Source: Armatimonadetes bacterium UBA1398
GTDB lineage: Bacteria > Armatimonadota > Zipacnadia > UBA1398
Length of the DNA: 64,000 nt
Assembly (NCBI GenBank): GCA_002305165.1
Contig: DBQI01000062.1
Coordinates: forward strand, 1 to 64,000
Direction: 5' to 3'
Both the position numbers and the translations under genes were made by a program. Positions 43,719 through 51,589 of the stretch are shown piece by piece (position 1 is the first letter of the stretch; each line of letters starts with the position of its first letter). Under the pieces are notes generated by a model. That model ran no database searches, had not been told where the DNA came from, and saw only the letters and a program-made list of their open reading frames with translations.

Positions 43719-44603
43719 TCAGCCGAGGGAGTCCGCGGCGGGGTCGTGAATCTGGCGGTACCGCTGGGCTCGATCCAACCCCCGGGTGGCGTAGCAGAAC
43801 ACGCAGCCCGAGGGGCAGGTGTCGTAGGCGCCGATGTCCACCGAGCGGTAGCAGCCGCAGCCCTGGCGTGTGGACGCCCGTTTCAGGTCCGGTCCGGGCT
43901 TCATGCCCACGGCGGCGAGCACCTTCGGATCGATGCAGCGGGCCTGGGGGATCCGTCCGCCTGGCGGCGCGGGCACACAGCACGCGCGCAGCTCGATCTC
44001 TCGCTGCTGAGCGATCTCCGCCAGCTCCAGGGCCAGCTCGTGTTGGGTGTCCAAGGGGATCTCCTCGAACGCCATGCCGAGGGCGGAGAGCCGCGCGTTC
44101 ACCTTGCGGTACTCCTGAACGAAGCTGTAGGAGCAGATTCGAGTCGCCCCCGCGAGCGCATCGGCGAGGCGCGTGAAGCGTTCGACCACTCCATGCAGCG
44201 GCGTGGCATCGGTGATCACGATGGGATCGAAGCGCCACAGGACGTGGTGTGGACTGTACCGCCGAGCTACCTCCCGCGCCTGGCGCACCGTCTCCTCAGG
44301 GGGTTGCGCCGTGGGCTCCAGGAGCGGAGGGTGGCCGGTGATGGTCAGGTGGCAGGTGAAAGGGTAGTCCCCCGCGATCCCATCCAGATGCGGGAGCAGG
44401 GGCCCCAGGTTCTTCGACCAGAAAACGATGGCGCGCACCGCCTCGGGCCGCAAGTCGACCTCATGCCATTGCCGGTCGAAGACGTGGAAGTACCGGCACC
44501 GTCCCTCCCTGAGCCTGCGCAGAAGCCAGGGGGTGTAGTGGGCCGGGATGTCCGTCCGGCGCGAGGCGGAGATCACCCGGGGCTCGGGTTGGTGAGTGTC
44601 CAT
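43719..44603 (-). CDS. DUF1848 family protein
   Basis: A 294-residue protein. ISASRRTDIPAHYTPWLLRRL, FWSKNLGPLLPHLD and LWRFDPIVIT are DUF1848 landmarks, and the C-terminal cysteine cluster CGCYRSVDIGAYDTCPSGC-V-F-C is the presumed iron-sulfur site. The family has a radical-SAM-like TIM-barrel flavour, but the activity is unknown. It is the last gene of the minus-strand run TIM-barrel, ROK, DeoC, DUF1848, with a 23-base gap after deoC. That placement suggests, without proof, a link to sugar or nucleoside metabolism. Confidence 0.85.
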   Translation of the reverse strand: MDTHQPEPRVISASRRTDIPAHYTPWLLRRLREGRCRYFHVFDRQWHEVDLRPEAVRAIVFWSKNLGPLLPHLDGIAGDYPFTCHLTITGHPPLLEPTAQPPEETVRQAREVARRYSPHHVLWRFDPIVITDATPLHGVVERFTRLADALAGATRICSYSFVQEYRKVNARLSALGMAFEEIPLDTQHELALELAEIAQQREIELRACCVPAPPGGRIPQARCIDPKVLAAVGMKPGPDLKRASTRQGCGCYRSVDIGAYDTCPSGCVFCYATRGLDRAQRYRQIHDPAADSLG

Positions 44604-44626
44604 GGCTTCGAGCCTACTCGCGTCCC

Positions 44627-45307
44627 TCAGCCGAGGCGAGCGCGCAACTCATCCAGGATGTCTCGGGTCCGGCTAGCCCCCACCCGCGTCACACCTAGGG
44701 CGCGCACCTCGAGCACCCCATCCAGGGTGCGGATGCCGCCAGCGGCCTTCACCTGGACGTGGGGCGGGGTGTGCTCCCGCATCAGCCTGAGGTCATCGAG
44801 ATTCGCGCCCCCGGCGCCGTAGCCGGTCGAGGTCTTCACCCAGTCGACGCCCAGGTCCCCGCAGATGGCGCAGAGGTGGATCTTCTGGTCGTCCTCAAGG
44901 TAGCAGTTCTCGAAGATCACCTTCAGCTTGCGCTTCGCCCCATGGGTGACGTCGAGCACGGCTTCGATATCATTGCGCACGTAGGTCCAGTCCCCGCTCA
45001 GGGCCTTGCTGATGTTGATGACCATGTCGAGTTCCTGGCCGCCATCCTCGACGGCCTGGACGGCCTCGGCGCGTTTGGTGTCCGTAGCATGGCCTCCGTG
45101 AGGGAAGCCAATGGTCGTACTCGGGGCCACGGTGGAGCCCGCCAATAGGTCGGCGCAGCGACGCAGGGCATACGGCATGATGCAGACGCTCGCCACATCG
45201 TACTCCCGCGCCAGGGCAACGCCCGCCTCTAGCTCGGACCACGACAGCGACGGGTTGAGCAGTGAGTGATCGATCATCTTCGCGATGTCGGAGTAGGTGT
45301 AATCCAT
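44627..45307 (-). CDS. deoC: Deoxyribose-phosphate aldolase
   Basis: A 226-residue class I aldolase that splits 2-deoxyribose-5-phosphate into acetaldehyde and glyceraldehyde-3-phosphate. IDHSLLNPSLSWSELE, VCIMPYALRRCADLL, IGFPHGG, the catalytic lysine motif WVKTSTGYG and VKAAGGIRT are family landmarks. Its length is normal. It lies in the same operon as a ROK kinase and a TIM-barrel isomerase, so it may act here on deoxysugar or other aldol substrates rather than only in nucleoside salvage. Start ATG 45307 with GAGAGG upstream. Confidence 0.93.
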   Translation of the reverse strand: MDYTYSDIAKMIDHSLLNPSLSWSELEAGVALAREYDVASVCIMPYALRRCADLLAGSTVAPSTTIGFPHGGHATDTKRAEAVQAVEDGGQELDMVINISKALSGDWTYVRNDIEAVLDVTHGAKRKLKVIFENCYLEDDQKIHLCAICGDLGVDWVKTSTGYGAGGANLDDLRLMREHTPPHVQVKAAGGIRTLDGVLEVRALGVTRVGASRTRDILDELRARLG

Positions 45308-45342
45308 GCCAATACCGCCTCTCGGGAGCGGGCTGCGGTTAT

Positions 45343-46320
45343 CTAGGATCCAGGGCCCGCGCTCAGGAAGGCTCGCTCAGCGCGCGCGATAGCTCCGAGC
45401 ATCCCCGCCTCGCCGCCGAGCTTCGAGGGCTCGATCCGTATCCCCTCCGGCGGCATCATCTTCAGCCTCTCCCCCACCGTGCGCCGGATGGGCTCCAGGA
45501 GGAGATCGCCGGCTCGCGCGACGCCACCCCCGATGACGACCAGCTCCGGGTGGATCGTCACGATGACGTTGCACGCGGCGATGCCGATGAAATACGCCGC
45601 GCGCTCGTAGATCAGCCGCATCGACTCATCGCCGCCCCGCGCCGCCTCGGCGACGGCGCCGGCATCGACCTTCGCCGGATCGCCCCCGGTGAGCTGGTGG
45701 AGCCGCGGACATTCCCCGCCGATGAGCATACGCACCGCCTCAGCGATGATGGCCGTCCCACTAGCTAAGGCCTCCAGGCAGCCTCGATTGCCGCACCCAC
45801 AGAGGGGGCCGTCGGGGATGATGATCTGATGGCCCAGCTCCCCCGCCTGCCCCAAGGGCCCCAGCCGAAGCTCGCCTCCGATGACAACGCCGCCGCCGAT
45901 GCCCGTCCCGACGGCGAAGAAGGCCATGGTGTCGACCTCCTCCTTCCGCGCGAAGGTGAGCTCCGCCAGGGTGGCCGAGCGGACATCGTTGATCAGGAAG
46001 AGCGGGCAGCCGAAGCGGGAGGAGAGGGGGCCGCGGACATCCACGCCCGCCCACTTCTGGGGCAGGTTCGGGAGTAGCAGCGTCACGCCCCTATCGAGGT
46101 CCGAGAGCCCGGGCACGCCCATGGCGAGGGCCGCCGGACGCTGACCGACCTCATCTATAAGCCCCTCAACCGCGTCGCCAATGCGCTCCAGGACCCTCTG
46201 CGAGCCCTCCCATGAGTTGGTGGGGATGGTGACCTGGGCGGCGATGCCATCCCGGATGCTGCCTAGGGCACAGGCCACTTTGGTGCCGCCCAGGTCGATA
46301 CCCGCGTACAGGTTGCTCAC
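45343..46320 (-). CDS. ROK family sugar kinase
   Basis: A 325-residue ROK protein. AGIDLGGTKVACALG is the ATP phosphate-1 motif, and ELGHQIIIPDGPLCGCGNRG with GCLEALASG is the zinc-binding CxCGxxGCxE signature. No N-terminal helix-turn-helix is present, so it is a kinase of the glucokinase/N-acetylmannosamine-kinase kind rather than a repressor. The GTG start at 46320 overlaps the stop of the TIM-barrel gene (GTGA), so the two are translationally coupled. The exact sugar cannot be told from sequence. Confidence 0.92.
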   Translation of the reverse strand: MSNLYAGIDLGGTKVACALGSIRDGIAAQVTIPTNSWEGSQRVLERIGDAVEGLIDEVGQRPAALAMGVPGLSDLDRGVTLLLPNLPQKWAGVDVRGPLSSRFGCPLFLINDVRSATLAELTFARKEEVDTMAFFAVGTGIGGGVVIGGELRLGPLGQAGELGHQIIIPDGPLCGCGNRGCLEALASGTAIIAEAVRMLIGGECPRLHQLTGGDPAKVDAGAVAEAARGGDESMRLIYERAAYFIGIAACNVIVTIHPELVVIGGGVARAGDLLLEPIRRTVGERLKMMPPEGIRIEPSKLGGEAGMLGAIARAERAFLSAGPGS

Positions 46321-47240
46321 GATTCGGACTCTCCTTTGGCGATGAACTGGCGTAGGTAGGTGTGGCTCTGTCGGAGGGCGCGCCGTCGGTCAGCCAGGGA
46401 TCCTTCGTAGGCGCGATCCTCGACCTCCACACAGACGGGTCCCTGGTAGCCGATCTCCGCCAGCACGGCCACGAAGTCACCCCAGTCGACGTCGCCGAGT
46501 CCGGGGAGCTTGGGGGTGTGGTATGCGGGTGGGTAGGCGAGGATGCCCACGTCGGCGAGGCGTCTCGGGCATACCCGCACGTCCTTGGCGTGAACGTGGA
46601 AGATGCGATCCGCGAACTCCCACAGCGGCTCCACAGGCTTCATCATCTGCCACACGAGGTGGGAGGGGTCGTAGTTGAGGCCGAAGGCGGGCGATGGGAT
46701 ATCCTCGAACATCCGGCGCCACACGGCGGGGCTGTGGGCGAGGTTCTTGCCGCCAGGCCATTCGTCGTCGGAGAAGAGCATGGGGCAGTTCTCGATCCCG
46801 ATGCGGACCCCTAGCTCCTCAGCCTCCGCGATGAGTGGCCGCCAGACCTCGAGGAACCGCGGCCAGTTGGCCTCCACGGACTTCGTCCAGTCGCGCCCGA
46901 TGAAGGTGTTCACGGTGTCCAGACCCAGCTTGGGCGCGGACGCCATCACCTTTCGGAGGTGTTGGAGGCACGTTGCCGCCTCGTCGGGGTCAGGGGAGAG
47001 CAGGTTCGGGTAGTAGCCCAGCGCGCTGATCCGGACGCCCGTTTCGGCAACGATGGCCTGGATGCTCGCGACATCGAGCTCCGAGACATCGATGTGGGTG
47101 ACCCCGGCGTAGCGGCGCTCGGCCTTGCCGGGGGGCCAGCACATGACCTCGACGCAGTCGTAACCCTCCTGGGCCGCGAGTTGGAGGACCTCCCTCAGGC
47201 CAAGCTCAGGGAGAATGGCGCTGGTGAATCCTAGCTTCAT
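46317..47240 (-). CDS. Sugar phosphate isomerase/epimerase, TIM barrel
   Basis: A 307-residue protein of the xylose-isomerase-like (AP endonuclease 2) superfamily. KLGFTSAILPELGLREVL, YDCVEVMCW, RIGIENCPMLFSDDEWPGG, FGLNYDPSHLVWQMM and IFHVHAKDVRV supply the acidic and histidine metal ligands of the barrel. It probably isomerises or epimerises a sugar, hexulose or related compound before the ROK kinase acts. ATG 47240 has GGAGG seven bases upstream. A palindrome at 47267-47282 lies just upstream, in the divergent region, and may regulate the operon. Confidence 0.88.
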   Translation of the reverse strand: MKLGFTSAILPELGLREVLQLAAQEGYDCVEVMCWPPGKAERRYAGVTHIDVSELDVASIQAIVAETGVRISALGYYPNLLSPDPDEAATCLQHLRKVMASAPKLGLDTVNTFIGRDWTKSVEANWPRFLEVWRPLIAEAEELGVRIGIENCPMLFSDDEWPGGKNLAHSPAVWRRMFEDIPSPAFGLNYDPSHLVWQMMKPVEPLWEFADRIFHVHAKDVRVCPRRLADVGILAYPPAYHTPKLPGLGDVDWGDFVAVLAEIGYQGPVCVEVEDRAYEGSLADRRRALRQSHTYLRQFIAKGESES

Positions 47241-47266
47241 AGCGGACCTCCGCTCCTATGCTGGAG

Positions 47267-47282
47267 TGGCACGCGTGTGCCA
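47267..47282. promoter_or_regulatory. Candidate operator upstream of the TIM/ROK/deoC operon
   Basis: TGGCAC and GTGCCA form a 6-bp inverted repeat with spacer GCGT, lying 27 bases upstream of the start codon at 47240. The position and size suit a LacI- or GntR-type operator, but no regulator gene is nearby. Confidence 0.45.
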
Positions 47283-47392
47283 GGGGTCGTTTTCGCGGCC
47301 GCTTCGGTGAAGCCTTCGGGGGGGCGCAGGTAGGCTTCCGGCGGCGGGCGCCGAATCGGTCTCACCATCCTGGAATGGAAGGACTGGCCGCA

Positions 47393-48316
47393 ATGAGAAC
47401 GTCCGTAGCAGTGATCGGTCTGGTCGCCCTCGCCGCCCTTCTGGCAGGCTGTTCGCAGAAGACCGAGGAGCCACCCGCCCCGCGTCCCCCGGTGGCTACG
47501 ACGGGCGCCCCCGTCGAGGAGCCTGGCGAGGAGCCCACTGTCGAAGCCGAGGTGCTGGCCGAAGCTGAGGGGTTCGCGATCCCCGAGTCCGTCTGCGTCG
47601 CAGGGGACGGCAAGGTGTTCATCAGCAACATTGATGCCGAGGACGAGGGGTACTGGGTTGATGACGGCACGGGGTACATCACCTTGGCCGACGCCGAGAC
47701 TCTCGAGGTGATCGAGGAGCGCTGGGCAGATGGCTTCAACGGTCCGAAGGGCCTCTGCATCCTCGATGGGCGGCTCTGGGTCGCCGACAATGCCCGCATC
47801 GTGGCTGTCTCGCTCGATGATCCCGCCGAGAGGGAGGTCTTCGAGCCCGAAGGCGCCGGCCAGATCAACGACATGGCCACCGACGGCGAGATCGTCTACG
47901 CGACGGACAGCGAGAAGAGCATCATCCACCGCATCAAGGACGGAGAGCTGATGGACCCCATCCCCGCGCCCGAGTCGGTGAATGGCATCACCTTCGGAGC
48001 GAGCCAGATGTGGGGGGTGAGCTGGGATGGGCACGACGTCTACCGGGTGGATCCGACGGGAGTCGAGCCTCCCGAGGCTCTCGGCCTCGCGGAGCACTTC
48101 GAGAGCCTGGATGGCGTCGAGGAACTCCCCGATGGCATGCTCGTAGTGAGCGACTTCCCCGGCAACAAGGTGTGCCTCGTCGACCCCGAGGCGCTGACCG
48201 TTGAGACCATCGCTGAGCTGGAATCCCCCGCCGATCTGAGTCTGGACGGCGAGGCCGGCGTCCTCTACATCCCGCAGTTCATGGTGTCCAAGGTCGTTGC
48301 GATCCGTCTGCCGTAG
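47393..48316 (+). CDS. SMP-30/gluconolactonase-like beta-propeller lipoprotein
   Basis: A 307-residue lipoprotein: signal peptide with lipobox LAALLAGC, giving a lipid anchor at about Cys20. A Pro/Glu-rich linker follows (residues 25-55), then a six-bladed SMP-30/NHL-like propeller with SVCVAGDGKVFISNI, PKGLCILDGRLWVADNARI, INDMATDGEIVYATD and LEELPDGMLVVSDFPGNKV-type blades. It may bind or hydrolyse sugar lactones or act as a scaffold. Catalytic residues cannot be confirmed. ATG 47393 is chosen with GGAAGG upstream. Confidence 0.8.
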   Translation: MRTSVAVIGLVALAALLAGCSQKTEEPPAPRPPVATTGAPVEEPGEEPTVEAEVLAEAEGFAIPESVCVAGDGKVFISNIDAEDEGYWVDDGTGYITLADAETLEVIEERWADGFNGPKGLCILDGRLWVADNARIVAVSLDDPAEREVFEPEGAGQINDMATDGEIVYATDSEKSIIHRIKDGELMDPIPAPESVNGITFGASQMWGVSWDGHDVYRVDPTGVEPPEALGLAEHFESLDGVEELPDGMLVVSDFPGNKVCLVDPEALTVETIAELESPADLSLDGEAGVLYIPQFMVSKVVAIRLP

Positions 48317-48324
48317 GGCGCGTC

Positions 48325-48366
48325 CGTCCCCGCCTCTTCGCTTCCCGCGAGCGGGGAGGCGGGACG
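48325..48366. terminator. Bidirectional terminator between convergent genes
   Basis: CGTCCCCGCCTC at 48325-48336 pairs with GAGGCGGGACG at 48356-48366, with one bulged C. It starts 9 bases after the propeller gene and ends just before the NUDIX stop on the other strand. Confidence 0.7.
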
Positions 48367-48367
48367 G

Positions 48368-48931
48368 TCACCCCCGCTCCCTCCAAGCGCGCTCGGCGAG
48401 GAGCACGCCGCAGATGGTCTTGGCGTCCTGGAGCTCGCCGCTGAGGATCATTCCGGCCGCCTCGGCCAGGGGCAGGCGAACGGGCTGGAGGGCCTCGTCC
48501 CAGTCAGGCTGAGACGGGACGGGCGTCAGACCGGTGGCGAGATAGGTGTGCAGGAGCTCGGACGAGTAGCCGGGGGCAAGGTAGGAGCCGCAGAGGCGCC
48601 TGATCTCCTGGGCTTCCAGCCCCACCTCCTCGGCGAGCTCGCGCCGGGCACAGTCTGCGGGATCCTCCCCTTCCTCCAGGGTGCCCGCCGGAATCTCCAG
48701 CAGAAGCTGGCCCGCTGCCTGGCGCCACTGCCGGACGAAGGTCAGGGTTCCATCCTCATGTAGAGGGACGATGGCCACGGCCCCGGGGTGGGCGACCACC
48801 TCGCGCACCGTCTCACGCCCGCCAGGCAACCGCACCCGATCGACCCGCACCCGCACGAGTCTGCCCTCGAACCCCCAATGGGAGCTGAGGCAGGTCTCCC
48901 GAAGTCGGTCCAGCATCTCGTCGGACATCAT
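48368..48931 (-). CDS. NUDIX hydrolase, ADP-ribose pyrophosphatase type
   Basis: A 187-residue NUDIX protein. The Nudix box is GTLEEGEDPADCARRELAEE followed by VGL, matching GX5EX7REUXEEXGU, and the Pro in LEIPAG before it fits the ADP-ribose pyrophosphatase (NudF) group. It should hydrolyse ADP-ribose to AMP and ribose-5-phosphate with Mg2+. Its ATG (48931) overlaps the stop of the DUF3866 gene by four bases (ATGA), so translation is coupled. The same pairing occurs in other Gram-positive-like genomes, which suggests a shared housekeeping role. Confidence 0.92.
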   Translation of the reverse strand: MMSDEMLDRLRETCLSSHWGFEGRLVRVRVDRVRLPGGRETVREVVAHPGAVAIVPLHEDGTLTFVRQWRQAAGQLLLEIPAGTLEEGEDPADCARRELAEEVGLEAQEIRRLCGSYLAPGYSSELLHTYLATGLTPVPSQPDWDEALQPVRLPLAEAAGMILSGELQDAKTICGVLLAERAWRERG

Positions 48932-50025
48932 CCCATCCCCTCGACCTGAGCGGCGGCATAGGCGCCGGCCGCGGCCTGGCTCGCGAAGTAGAGCGGGTCG
49001 TCCTCGGGGCCTCGTCCCATGCTTGTCAGGACGAGGTCCGCCTCCTTGGCGATGGCACGGTAGTCGACCGGACCGACCCGCGGAACCCGCGACCCCGTGC
49101 GCGCCGCCGCGCGCCGGACCGCGTCGACGATGGCATCAGGGGTATGCTCGGGCAGGGGGACGGTCACCGCCGCTAGCAGCAGCCGCTCCAGGAGGGCCAG
49201 GGTGTGGTGGGAAACCCCGCGGTGACGCTCGCGGGCGTCCGCTTGGCTCAGCCGAGGGGCGAGGACCGGCTGGCCCCCCAGGGCGTGAGCGACGTGGAGC
49301 GCCTCGGCCTGACCGGCCGAGGAGAAGCCGAAGGGCTGCTGCCCGCCCAGGTGGCCCGGCCCGCCCACGACGACGGTGATGGGAGCGCCCGATTCGGCGG
49401 CGAGAGCCAGTCCGGCGGGTAGACTGGCCGCCTCAACATCGCCCCCGAATGCCTGTCCACAGGTGATGAGGGCTGCCATCCAGCCCAGGTCTCTCAGCCG
49501 CGCCACGCTGTCGCTGAGCACTGCGGGCAGGGCGTTCCAGTCCGGCATGACGTAGGCGACCGGCCTCGCGCAGCCCGCGGCACGGAGCCCCGCGATGAGT
49601 GGCACCAAGGCGCTGTGCAGCTCGGCAACGACGACCGGCGCCCCGTTCAGCGTCACATCTCGCCACGCGGTGGGGGAGGCGGCCAGCTCGACGGGCGTTT
49701 GGTTGCTCGTGTATCGCGCTTTCATCTCACGCCCGCTCAGGGCCGAGCGGACCTCGGGCCGGGAGAGGTTGACGACAACCACGTGACCCTCGGAGCTGCC
49801 TAGCCCGAGACGGTCGGCCGCCGTGTTCAGCAGCACATCGTCGCCCAGTTCGAGAGTTGCGGCGATGGGATCGAGGGCGTGAGCCGGTTCCTCGTGGGAG
49901 GCGGTCAGGGCGCGCACGAGCACCCGGGCGAGGCCGGGGCGTGGGCGTTCCACGTGCGTGACGATAGCGCGCTCAAGCGGATACATGTCGGCTGCGCTGA
50001 CTCCCTGCGTCCCATCCTCGGGCAT
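48928..50025 (-). CDS. DUF3866 family protein
   Basis: A 365-residue protein. The stretch VVVVNLSRPEVRSALSGREM, then KARYTSNQTPVELAAS, VVAELHSALVPLIAGLRAAG, VAYVMPDWNALPAVLSDSVA and VVVGGPGHLGGQQPFGFSS are DUF3866 landmarks. The function is unknown. No signal peptide or membrane helix is seen. ATG 50025 has a weak ribosome site; ATG 49986 (YPLERAIVTHVERP) also fits the family start. It is coupled to the NUDIX gene, and a nucleotide-related role is plausible only by context. Confidence 0.82.
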   Translation of the reverse strand: MPEDGTQGVSAADMYPLERAIVTHVERPRPGLARVLVRALTASHEEPAHALDPIAATLELGDDVLLNTAADRLGLGSSEGHVVVVNLSRPEVRSALSGREMKARYTSNQTPVELAASPTAWRDVTLNGAPVVVAELHSALVPLIAGLRAAGCARPVAYVMPDWNALPAVLSDSVARLRDLGWMAALITCGQAFGGDVEAASLPAGLALAAESGAPITVVVGGPGHLGGQQPFGFSSAGQAEALHVAHALGGQPVLAPRLSQADARERHRGVSHHTLALLERLLLAAVTVPLPEHTPDAIVDAVRRAAARTGSRVPRVGPVDYRAIAKEADLVLTSMGRGPEDDPLYFASQAAAGAYAAAQVEGMG

Positions 50026-50051
50026 TATCCGCCGGCGAGCCGTACATGGAA

Positions 50052-50079
50052 AGCCGCCCGGAACGAGTTCCGAGCGGCT
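50052..50079 (-). terminator. Terminator of the 65-residue protein gene
   Basis: A 13-bp stem with one wobble (50052-50064 with 50067-50079) and a two-base loop, followed on the minus strand by TTTCC. It lies 60 bases beyond the stop at 50140. Confidence 0.75.
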
Positions 50080-50139
50080 CTCGAGGTCCTAGGTGCGGCT
50101 CCACGATGAGCGATCTCGCCCATCGGAACGCGGGATCGC

Positions 50140-50337
50140 CTACGCTATTCGGCGTCCGCGAATGATCCGTCCTCCGAGGTCAGCCTCGCCTCTCACGACT
50201 TGGTCGACCGTGTCGGGCTGGATCCTTAGGTCAGTGAAGTGGTGCGTGTCGTAGCGATTCATCGCCTGAACTGCCTCGCGGGTCATGATGATCGGTCGAG
50301 GGGTGCTGTTCTTCTTGCGTCTGCGTCTCGAGGTCAT
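50140..50337 (-). CDS. Small basic hypothetical protein
   Basis: A 65-residue protein beginning MTSRRRRKKNSTPRPIIMT and ending GGRIIRGRRIA. The N-terminus is very basic and could bind nucleic acid; the middle (QAMNRYDTHHFTDLRIQP) has no recognised motif. A GAGGGAGGG site lies about eight bases before ATG 50337, and a strong terminator follows, so it looks like an independently expressed gene. The 211 bases upstream are intergenic, with an AT-rich patch at 50490-50530. It is not a known family to me. Confidence 0.6.
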   Translation of the reverse strand: MTSRRRRKKNSTPRPIIMTREAVQAMNRYDTHHFTDLRIQPDTVDQVVRGEADLGGRIIRGRRIA

Positions 50338-50440
50338 GTCGTGCCCTCCCTCTCAAAAGGGTACGTTCGGCCTCCCAGCCAGCTGACTCGGCGCCGGGAG
50401 CGGTGACCCCGCCTGTTGGAGGCTAGCCGCTTCGGGCGCC

Positions 50441-50458
50441 AACCCACACTTGTGGGCT
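50441..50458 (-). terminator. Possible terminator after the GlcNAc-1-phosphate transferase gene
   Basis: AACCCACA at 50441-50448 pairs with TGTGGGCT at 50451-50458, with wobble at the base, two-base loop. It lies about 90 bases after the minus-strand stop at 50549. Weak evidence. Confidence 0.35.
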
Positions 50459-50548
50459 ACTCCTCTCACCTCGTATGGACCCTTGGTGCGCGAGTTTGTT
50501 GCAACTAAGTTGTGAATTTCGGCAAATCTTTTCGGGAATTGGGGGTGT

Positions 50549-51571
50549 TTACGAGCGACCGCTGTAGATGGGCGATCGGAGGGCGACCACGAGGCCCCCC
50601 GCCCAGAGGGTCAGCGCGCCGGCTAGCACCAGCCAACCCTCGCCTGCGGGCGCGGCTGTATAGAGAAGCGCCGTGGCGGCGAAGGCGGTGGTGGCCACGG
50701 CCAGGACGAGCACCATGAGGCGCGGCGGCAGGCCAGCGGCATCGAGTCGATGGCTGAGGTGGTCCCGGGCGCCTACCGTGACGGGTCGGCCCGCCATGTG
50801 ACGGTGGAGCGTGACCACGGCGCCATCCAGGATGGGGACGCCGAGCAGGAGCAGAGGGAGCGGCCAGAGCGGTCCCCCTTCGGGGTCGGGCGAGCCGCGA
50901 AGCTCCCATACGGTCTCAAGCGCCAAGTAGCCGATGAGGAGCCCCAGCATGAGGCTTCCCCCGTCGCCCAGGAATGTCCGGTGGCGACGGCTGAGATTCC
51001 ATGGCAGGAAGCCGAGGCAAGCGCCTACGATGGCCCAGTGGACCGCGGTGTTCTGAACGCCCTCGGTGAGCACACCCATCACCGCGGCTAGCCCAGCGCA
51101 GGTGAGCACGCAGAGACCATCGTAGGTGTCGGCGAAGTTGATGAGGTTCATGGCGCCCACGAGAAAGGCCCCGCAGAGAAGGAGCTGCGCCCAGTGGGTG
51201 GCGGTCACAGCGGGCAGCGAGAGGGCGATGGAGGCGACGGCGACGGCGACGCAGGCCACCTGCCACCCCACCTTGGTGTGCGTCCTGAGGGAGCGAATAT
51301 CATCCCAAGCTCCGACGACCAGGGCGCCGGGTACCGAGAGGAAGAGGAGGATATGAGGTAGGTTCGTGGGGACGCCGTAGGCGCCATACCAGACGACGAG
51401 AAGGCCAGCGAAGACGGCCAGTCCCCCCAGCATCGGCACGGGCTCACCATGCTGCTTGCGTCCGCCCGGCTGGTCCACCATGCCGAGCTTGAGGGCCAAG
51501 CTACGGCAGAGGGGCGTGACCACGAAGGTCACGCCCCCGGCGAGTAGCGGGGCGGGCAAGGCAGTCTCCAA
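50549..51571 (-). CDS. Polyprenyl-phosphate GlcNAc-1-phosphate transferase (WecA/TagO/MraY family)
   Basis: A 340-residue membrane enzyme with about ten helices. The conserved GGRKQHGEPVPMLGG, VGAWDD, MNLINFADTYDGL and ARDHLSHRL give the acidic and histidine residues that bind Mg2+ and the sugar nucleotide. It transfers a sugar-1-phosphate, usually GlcNAc, from a UDP sugar to undecaprenyl phosphate, the first step of a cell-wall or surface glycan. It is the third gene after purS and purL (18-base gap to purL); this link is likely accidental. The last 60 residues lack the extra domain of MraY. Confidence 0.87.
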   Translation of the reverse strand: METALPAPLLAGGVTFVVTPLCRSLALKLGMVDQPGGRKQHGEPVPMLGGLAVFAGLLVVWYGAYGVPTNLPHILLFLSVPGALVVGAWDDIRSLRTHTKVGWQVACVAVAVASIALSLPAVTATHWAQLLLCGAFLVGAMNLINFADTYDGLCVLTCAGLAAVMGVLTEGVQNTAVHWAIVGACLGFLPWNLSRRHRTFLGDGGSLMLGLLIGYLALETVWELRGSPDPEGGPLWPLPLLLLGVPILDGAVVTLHRHMAGRPVTVGARDHLSHRLDAAGLPPRLMVLVLAVATTAFAATALLYTAAPAGEGWLVLAGALTLWAGGLVVALRSPIYSGRS

Positions 51572-51589
51572 GAGGACCTCGTCCCCTGG

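Noticed and set aside
43746..44822. A 358-codon plus-strand frame opposite DUF1848
   Set aside because: The minus strand holds the conserved DUF1848 motifs and cysteine cluster, so the plus frame is a shadow.
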